Source of the DNA: JANMEX01 sp031423755
GTDB lineage: Bacteria; Pseudomonadota; Alphaproteobacteria; Rhizobiales; Rhizobiaceae
DNA: 9,838 nt
Assembly (NCBI GenBank): GCA_031423755.1
Contig: JANPGC010000029.1
Coordinates: 1-9,838, forward strand
Direction of reading: 5' to 3'
The notes under the pieces are model-generated. The model did no database searches. It was not told the DNA's origin and saw only the letters and a list, made by a program, of their open reading frames with translations. Positions 5,900 to 9,838 of the stretch are shown here, one piece after another. The position numbers and the translations under genes are program-made. How positions within the stretch are numbered: the first letter of the stretch is position 1; each line of letters starts with the position of its first letter.

Positions 5900-6043
5900 C
5901 GGCCTGCAGGCGCTGGTGATTCGGGTTTTCAAAGTCCGGAAACAGCCCCCGCCATCCACCGGATTCGTCTGATCCGACCTATAGGGTGAACCATCGTATC
6001 TGACAAGCAAGAGCGCAGCGGACGCGCTTTTTTGGAGACTTAC
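5900..6043. promoter_or_regulatory. Divergent intergenic region between gst and uppP
   Basis: These 144 bp must carry the promoters of both flanking genes. On the plus side TATAGG at 5980-5985 is a possible -10 with no good -35 partner. GGAG at 6034-6037 lies 6 nt before the uppP ATG and is a clear ribosome site. On the minus side only a weak GCAGG precedes the gst ATG. No terminator, palindrome or RNA gene was recognised here. Confidence 0.5.
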
Positions 6044-6850
6044 ATGGCGAGCGGAACAATCGTGGATGCAGCGCTTCTTGGCGTGCTCGAAGGTCTGACG
6101 GAATTCATCCCCGTCTCTTCCACGGGCCACATCCTGCTGGCGGGTCATTTTCTCGGCTTCAATTCAGCGGGCAAGACGTTCGAAGTGCTGATCCAGCTTG
6201 GCGCGATCCTTGCGATCCTGACCGTCTATTTCGCGCGGCTGTGGAAAATCCTCACCGACCTGCCATCAGACAAGCGCACCCAGCGCTTTGTGCTCGGCGT
6301 ACTCGCCGCCTTCCTTCCCGCAGCCATTCTGGGCGCTCTCGGCCACGACATCATCAAGACGGTATTTTTTGAATCGCCCAAGCTGATCTGCGTCATGCTG
6401 CTGCTCGGCGGGCTGATCCTGCTTGCCGTTGACAAGATGAGCTTTCAACCGCGCTACACCAGCATCATGGATTACCCGTTATCGCTGTGCCTCAAGATCG
6501 GCCTGTTCCAGTGCCTTGCGCTGATCCCCGGCACCTCGCGCTCCGGCGCGACGATTGTCGGCGCTTTGCTGATGGGCACGGACAAACGCTCGGCGGCGGA
6601 GTTTTCATTCTTTCTTGCCATGCCAACCATGGCCGGGGCATTTGCCTATGATCTCTACAAGAATCGCGCGCTGCTGTCGTTTGACGACAGCATGCTCATC
6701 GTCACCGGCTTTGTCTGCGCCTTCGTGACCGCAGTGATCGTTGTACGCTATCTGCTCGATTTCATCTCGAACAATGGCTTCGCCTTCTTCGCCTGGTGGC
6801 GGATCATCGTCGGCGCAGCGGGCTTGGCAGCGCTGTTCACATTTGGCTGA
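6044..6850 (+). CDS. uppP: Undecaprenyl-diphosphate phosphatase (UppP/BacA)
   Basis: An integral membrane enzyme that dephosphorylates undecaprenyl diphosphate, so the lipid carrier can be reused for peptidoglycan and other envelope polymers. Overproduction of the family gives bacitracin resistance. The 268-aa protein shows both family signatures: GVLEGLTEFIPVSSTGH (13-29; Glu16, Glu20, Ser26 and His29, matching Glu17, Glu21 and Ser27 of E. coli) and PGTSRSGAT (162-170) with Arg166. About seven to eight hydrophobic helices are visible. The ATG at 6044 is chosen over the in-frame TTG at 6032 because GGAG at 6034-6037 has correct spacing for 6044 and overlaps the TTG codon. It is the only plus-strand gene in the window. 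Its last 14 bases overlap the 3' end of the convergent TauE-like gene. It is unrelated to the SbmA-type peptide transporter also called BacA in rhizobia. Confidence 0.97.
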   Translation: MASGTIVDAALLGVLEGLTEFIPVSSTGHILLAGHFLGFNSAGKTFEVLIQLGAILAILTVYFARLWKILTDLPSDKRTQRFVLGVLAAFLPAAILGALGHDIIKTVFFESPKLICVMLLLGGLILLAVDKMSFQPRYTSIMDYPLSLCLKIGLFQCLALIPGTSRSGATIVGALLMGTDKRSAAEFSFFLAMPTMAGAFAYDLYKNRALLSFDDSMLIVTGFVCAFVTAVIVVRYLLDFISNNGFAFFAWWRIIVGAAGLAALFTFG

Positions 6851-7604
6851 GAAAGCCCCGCCGCAGCATATCCAACGCCAACGCCGTCAAAATCAGCTTG
6901 AACCCCAGCCGGAATTTTTCTTCCGGCATGTGATTGAGCAGCTTTGATCCGGTAACCGTTCCGAGATAGCCGGTGGCGATCATCGCGGCGATCAGCGGCA
7001 GCCATGGCCGGAAGGCAAAGCCTGCCAGCCCGAAGGCGACGACCTTCAAACCATGCTGGATTATGAGGCCCGCCGCACTTGTCGCGACCACCGCCTTGCG
7101 ATCGCCCGGGATCATCGCCGCCACAACCGATGCCAACAGAGGCCCGGTCGCGCCGAGGAACATGGTCAGAAACGCGATGACGGCAGAAGCGATGGCAAGC
7201 CCGGTTCCGGTCAATGCCTTGATCCCCGGCACCTTGCCCCAGGTCATGAACAGAATGAACAGTCCCAGCACGATCTTCATAAACGCGTCCGGCAGCTGCA
7301 CCACAGTCAGCGCGCCAATCGCCGCGCCGATGATTGAACCTGCGAGAAACGGTTTCAGGAACATCTTGTTGACATGCGCGCGCTGCACAAAGGTCCGCCC
7401 GGCATTAGAGCCAAACTGCACCAGACCTTGCACGGGAATCAGCGCCGCGACGGGCACAAACAACCCCATCAGCGCCAGCATCATCACACCGCCGCCAATG
7501 CCGAAACTTGCTGTGGTGGCGGACGTAAAGAAACTCGCGATTATCAAAAGCGCGGCGACGCCCGCGCCGATGCCGTCGGGCAGCACGCTCGCCGGATCAA
7601 CCAT
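6837..7604 (-). CDS. TauE/SafE-family membrane permease (DUF81 type)
   Basis: A 255-aa polytopic inner-membrane protein with about eight hydrophobic segments. Features of the TauE/SafE family are the N-terminal half with ASFGIGGGVMMLALM (33-47) and the second-half repeat with FLTMFLGATGPLLAS, the internal duplication typical of these carriers. Some members export sulfite or sulfoacetate or move other small anions. Nothing in the sequence defines the substrate here. It starts 3 nt after the stop of the NDUFA9-like gene, so the two are almost certainly in one operon. Its stop lies inside the 3' end of uppP (14-nt convergent overlap). Complete, no frameshift. Confidence 0.9.
   Translation of the reverse strand: MVDPASVLPDGIGAGVAALLIIASFFTSATTASFGIGGGVMMLALMGLFVPVAALIPVQGLVQFGSNAGRTFVQRAHVNKMFLKPFLAGSIIGAAIGALTVVQLPDAFMKIVLGLFILFMTWGKVPGIKALTGTGLAIASAVIAFLTMFLGATGPLLASVVAAMIPGDRKAVVATSAAGLIIQHGLKVVAFGLAGFAFRPWLPLIAAMIATGYLGTVTGSKLLNHMPEEKFRLGFKLILTALALDMLRRGFLSQM
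6908..6927. repeat. Perfect 7-bp inverted repeat inside the TauE-like gene, downstream of uppP
   Basis: GCCGGAA and TTCCGGC flank the 6-nt loop TTTTTC. On the plus strand it lies 57 nt after the uppP stop and would form a stable hairpin in a run-on uppP transcript, but without a U-tract after it. It is also ordinary coding sequence of the permease (residues EEKFR), so a role is uncertain. Confidence 0.35.
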
Positions 7605-7607
7605 TGA

Positions 7608-8585
7608 TCAGGAAGCAGCGCTTGTCGTCGCCGGATACTGGCCGCGCGCGCGGAAACGCCAGAGGTATGACGGCAGGATCGCTTCCATGGTGCGCGGCGT
7701 GATGCCGATCCCCTCGAGCGTGCGTCCGTCCTTGATCGCCTTGGCGGAAACAACATTGTCGCTTTCAAGCAGCGTCACCTGATCGCGCGTCAGCTGCGGG
7801 CTCGGCAAAAGACCAGCCACAGTGCCAAGTATGCGCGCCGCCCAGAACGGGATCGGCAACAGAATCCGCTTGCGTTCGACCACTTGCAGCAGCTCCTGCA
7901 TCAATTCCTTGAACGTGCGAACTTCCGAGCCGCCCAGCTCATAAACCTTGCCGCCTGCAAGCTGGCCATCGACCGCGCGCGCGATTGCCTCCGCAACATC
8001 GCCGACATAGACCGGCTGGAATTTGGTGTTGCCGCCGCCGATCAAGGGCAGCATCGGCGAATAGCGGGCCATGGATGCAAATTTGTTGAAGAAACCATCT
8101 TCCGGTCCGAAAATGATCGACGGACGCAGGATCACCGCGTCTTTCACGGTCTCCAGCACAGCCGCTTCTGCCAGACCCTTGGTGCGCGCATAGTCGCTTG
8201 CCGAATCCTTGTCCGCACCGATTGCCGAGACATGGGTCAGACCGGCCTTTGCCGCCCGGGCCGCCTCGGCAATCGCGCGCGCGCCAAATTCCTGCACCGC
8301 GCCAAAATTCTGCGCGCCGCTTTCATGCAAAATGCCGACCAGATTGACGACATGATCCGCACCCTCAACCGCCCGGTCCACTGACCAGCGGAAACGCAAA
8401 TTGGCCTGCACGGCCTGAATCTGCCCGACGCCGCCAAGCGGCTGCAGATGGATGGCAAGATCGGGACGGCGCACAGCCACACGGATGCGATACCCGCGCT
8501 TGGCCAGCGCCCTCACCACATGCCGCCCCAAAAAGCCGGACCCGCCGAACACGGTGACGAGTTTGTTGCTGCCGCTCTGTGCCAT
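7608..8585 (-). CDS. NDUFA9-like complex I accessory protein (atypical extended SDR)
   Basis: A 325-aa NAD(P)-binding protein of the group annotated in alphaproteobacteria as complex I NDUFA9 subunit family. The mitochondrial homologue is a 39-kDa subunit that binds NADPH and stabilises complex I. The dinucleotide loop is TVFGGSGFLGRHVV, with Gly14, Gly17 and Gly20. YARTK (132-136) keeps the Tyr and Lys of the SDR YxxxK, and ILRPSIIFGPEDGFFNKFA is the typical continuation. There is no signal peptide. The ATG at 8585 is chosen because GGAG is 7 nt upstream and the Rossmann strand begins soon after; a start at 8657 would add 24 residues not expected for the family. It is followed 3 nt later by the TauE-like permease. 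A direct complex I role in this organism is inferred from the family only; no nuo genes are in the window. Confidence 0.88.
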   Translation of the reverse strand: MAQSGSNKLVTVFGGSGFLGRHVVRALAKRGYRIRVAVRRPDLAIHLQPLGGVGQIQAVQANLRFRWSVDRAVEGADHVVNLVGILHESGAQNFGAVQEFGARAIAEAARAAKAGLTHVSAIGADKDSASDYARTKGLAEAAVLETVKDAVILRPSIIFGPEDGFFNKFASMARYSPMLPLIGGGNTKFQPVYVGDVAEAIARAVDGQLAGGKVYELGGSEVRTFKELMQELLQVVERKRILLPIPFWAARILGTVAGLLPSPQLTRDQVTLLESDNVVSAKAIKDGRTLEGIGITPRTMEAILPSYLWRFRARGQYPATTSAAS

Positions 8586-8770
8586 GTCAAATCTCCGGAG
8601 AATTGGCTTGGTCTTAATTGATTTTGCAAGAACGGCAAAGAGGTTTGATTGCCGCATTCATGTGCATTCAGCCGTGCTCATCGCGTTACAGCATTGCCCA
8701 GTGGGGGCGGGGCTATGGAGCGGCTCATGGCTTTCGCGCAATCACGATGGGCGCAATCCTGCTGACCGGA
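8586..8770. other. Intergenic region upstream of the NDUFA9-like gene
   Basis: 185 bp, the longest stretch here without a gene. It probably holds the promoter for the minus-strand pair; minus-strand TTGCCG followed 16 nt later by TAAGAC is a weak -35/-10 candidate. A direct repeat GCGCAATC occurs at 8736-8743 and 8751-8758 (15 bp apart). No terminator hairpin with a U-tract, tRNA or known riboswitch was recognised. Confidence 0.4.
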
Positions 8771-8989
8771 TCAAGGCCTCGTTTTGTGGAATCGGCTGCG
8801 CATGTGTGGGGCGATGTACCACGCAATTGGCGCTGCGATGACAAAGGACGTTATCACAACTGTCGGGAGCCAGACGGTAGCGTTTTCGGACAGGGACGGG
8901 ATGGACAGCACGGTAACTGCGCCAATCCCGAACACAACGGCGTTCACCATCATGTAGATCAAGGCGGCGATAGCCAGGCGAGTGGACAT
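8771..8989 (-). CDS. Small two-helix membrane protein, function unknown
   Basis: A 72-aa protein with two hydrophobic segments, about residues 5-27 and 38-60, separated by a short polar loop (SLSENAT), and a basic tail (RSRFHKTRP). By the positive-inside rule the C-terminus is probably cytoplasmic. I do not recognise a named family, though proteins of this type are common in Hyphomicrobiales. The ATG at 8989 is chosen because AGGA lies 6 nt upstream; the in-frame ATG at 9004 has no such site. It sits alone between the rpsA terminator and the NDUFA9-like gene, in the same direction as both. The coding reading rests on the ribosome site, the clean two-helix pattern and good spacing. Confidence 0.7.
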   Translation of the reverse strand: MSTRLAIAALIYMMVNAVVFGIGAVTVLSIPSLSENATVWLPTVVITSFVIAAPIAWYIAPHMRSRFHKTRP

Positions 8990-9078
8990 CTGATTTCCTT
9001 TCACGGATTGTCACACCCGGACAAACGCGTGGCAGCAGTCATTGTTCCGGTCGCAGGTCTCAAACCATTCGCCGCAAC

Positions 9079-9108
9079 AAAAAACCCGCCGAGTCGCCCC
9101 GGCGGGTT
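9079..9108 (-). terminator. Intrinsic terminator of rpsA
   Basis: On the minus strand a perfect 9-bp GC-rich stem (AACCCGCCG pairing with CGGCGGGTT, arms 9100-9108 and 9083-9091) with an 8-nt loop is followed by a run of T (plus-strand A 9079-9084). It begins 25 nt after the rpsA stop, the usual place for Rho-independent termination, and separates rpsA from the small membrane gene. Confidence 0.93.
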
Positions 9109-9133
9109 GATCATTTCAGCACTTGGCTGAAAC

Positions 9134-9838
9134 TTACTTCTTTGCCTTCAGCGCAGCGCCGAGGATGTCGCCGAGCGATGCGCCCGAGTCGGTGGAGCCA
9201 TACTGTGCGACGGCTTCCTTCTCTTCGGCGATTTCCAGCGCCTTGATCGAGACCTGCAGCTTGCGGGTCTTCTTGTCGAAGGCGATGACGCGGGCGTCTA
9301 CCTTCTGACCGACCTGGAAGCGCTCCGGACGCTGCTCGTCACGATCACGGGAGAGATCGCCGCGACGGATGAACGAGGCCAGATCCTGATCGACCAGACG
9401 CACTTCGATGCCGCCATCGGTGATGGCCGTGACTTCGCAGGTGACGATGGCGTTCTTGCGCAGTTCGCCAGAGGCTGCCGGTGCTTCGCTGGCGCCAGCC
9501 TTGGACAGTTGCTTGATGCCGAGCGAGATGCGTTCCTTCTCGACGTCCACGTCAAGCACTTGCGCCTTGACCATTTCGCCTTTCTGGAAGTCCTCGATCG
9601 CCTGCTCGCCCGGACGGTTCCAGTCGAGATCGGAAAGGTGGACCATGCCGTCAACGTCGCCCTCGAGGCCGATGAACAGGCCGAATTCGGTCTTGTTCTT
9701 GACTTCACCCTCAACGACAGTGCCGTTCGGATGCGACTTGGCAAAAGCGCTCCACGGATTGTCGAGCGTCTGCTTGAGGCCGAGAGAGATGCGGCGCTTG
9801 ACCGGATCAACTTCCAGAACCAGCACATCGACTTCCTG
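9134..9838 (-). CDS. rpsA: 30S ribosomal protein S1, C-terminal part (5' end beyond window)
   Basis: S1 binds mRNA through repeated S1 (OB-fold) domains and helps recruit it to the 30S subunit. The frame is open to the window edge (the last plus-strand codon reads as Gln) and gives 234 residues, less than half of a typical 560-aa protein. Seen are the end of one S1 domain (VDPVKRRISLGLKQ), a complete domain with GTVVEGEVKNKTEFGLFIGL and DGMVHLSDLDW, and a more diverged last domain (IVTCEVTAITDGGIEVRLVD through VGQKVDARVIAFDKKTRKLQVSIKAL). The tail ends GDILGAALKAKK, typical of alphaproteobacterial S1. It is followed by a strong terminator. No frameshift was seen. Confidence 0.97.
   Translation of the reverse strand, partial: QEVDVLVLEVDPVKRRISLGLKQTLDNPWSAFAKSHPNGTVVEGEVKNKTEFGLFIGLEGDVDGMVHLSDLDWNRPGEQAIEDFQKGEMVKAQVLDVDVEKERISLGIKQLSKAGASEAPAASGELRKNAIVTCEVTAITDGGIEVRLVDQDLASFIRRGDLSRDRDEQRPERFQVGQKVDARVIAFDKKTRKLQVSIKALEIAEEKEAVAQYGSTDSGASLGDILGAALKAKK

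Noticed and set aside
5900..6148. Extended GST start at 6148
   Set aside because: The extra 83 residues are not GST-like and would cross the uppP ribosome site and start on the other strand.
8618..9130. Plus-strand ORF of 170 codons across the small membrane gene
   Set aside because: It is the mirror of the two-helix protein, runs through the rpsA terminator, and has no ribosome site or domain.
1..9838. CRISPR array, tRNA/rRNA genes, transposase or integrase
   Set aside because: No regularly spaced long repeats, no tRNA-like cloverleaf and no transposase or recombinase protein were recognised on either strand. The AT-rich insert has no visible mobility gene or obvious target-site duplication.

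Overview
The window looks like chromosomal DNA of an alphaproteobacterium, most likely Hyphomicrobiales (Rhizobiales: the Brucella, Phyllobacterium and Mesorhizobium side of the order). The basis is the GC-rich coding, the protein sequences (short MgsA, MepA with a long proline/lysine-rich tail, NDUFA9-type complex I protein), and the grouping of uppP, a GST, queG and an SDR protein. No genus can be named from sequence reading alone. All genes lie on the minus strand except uppP.

Layout, left to right. (1) 1-1218: the 5' part of glk (glucokinase) and the complete mgsA (methylglyoxal synthase). They are transcribed mgsA then glk, with 4 nt between them. mgsA starts with TTG behind a strong Shine-Dalgarno, and a 20-bp near-palindrome sits directly upstream. 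(2) 1315-2176: an AT-richer two-gene insert between mepA and mgsA. It holds a 57-aa basic protein followed one base later by a 210-aa protein with TIR/deoxyribosyltransferase-like motifs. An imperfect 32-bp palindrome with three evenly spaced TGCAA boxes precedes the pair, and a perfect 19-bp palindrome covers its last stop codon. This is the most unusual part of the window. (3) 2178-5899: mepA (murein endopeptidase), an SDR-family protein, queG (epoxyqueuosine reductase) and a GST-family protein. The last three form a run, gst > queG > SDR, joined by 4-nt stop/start overlaps. (4) 6044-6850: uppP on the plus strand (undecaprenyl-diphosphate phosphatase), divergent from gst and overlapping the tail of the next gene. 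(5) 6837-8585: a TauE/SafE-type permease and an NDUFA9-like protein, three bases apart. (6) 8771-9838: a 72-aa two-helix membrane protein, a clear intrinsic terminator, and the 3' part of rpsA (ribosomal protein S1).

How the genes relate. Most of the window is housekeeping: sugar phosphorylation and the methylglyoxal bypass, peptidoglycan cutting and lipid-carrier recycling (mepA, uppP), queuosine tRNA modification, complex I support and translation. The small-protein/TIR-like pair is the only part that looks horizontally acquired. A defence or toxin-antitoxin role is a reasonable hypothesis for it but is not shown by the sequence. I saw no tRNA, rRNA, transposase, integrase or CRISPR array. 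No gene-free stretch exceeds 300 bases; the longest is 8586-8770.
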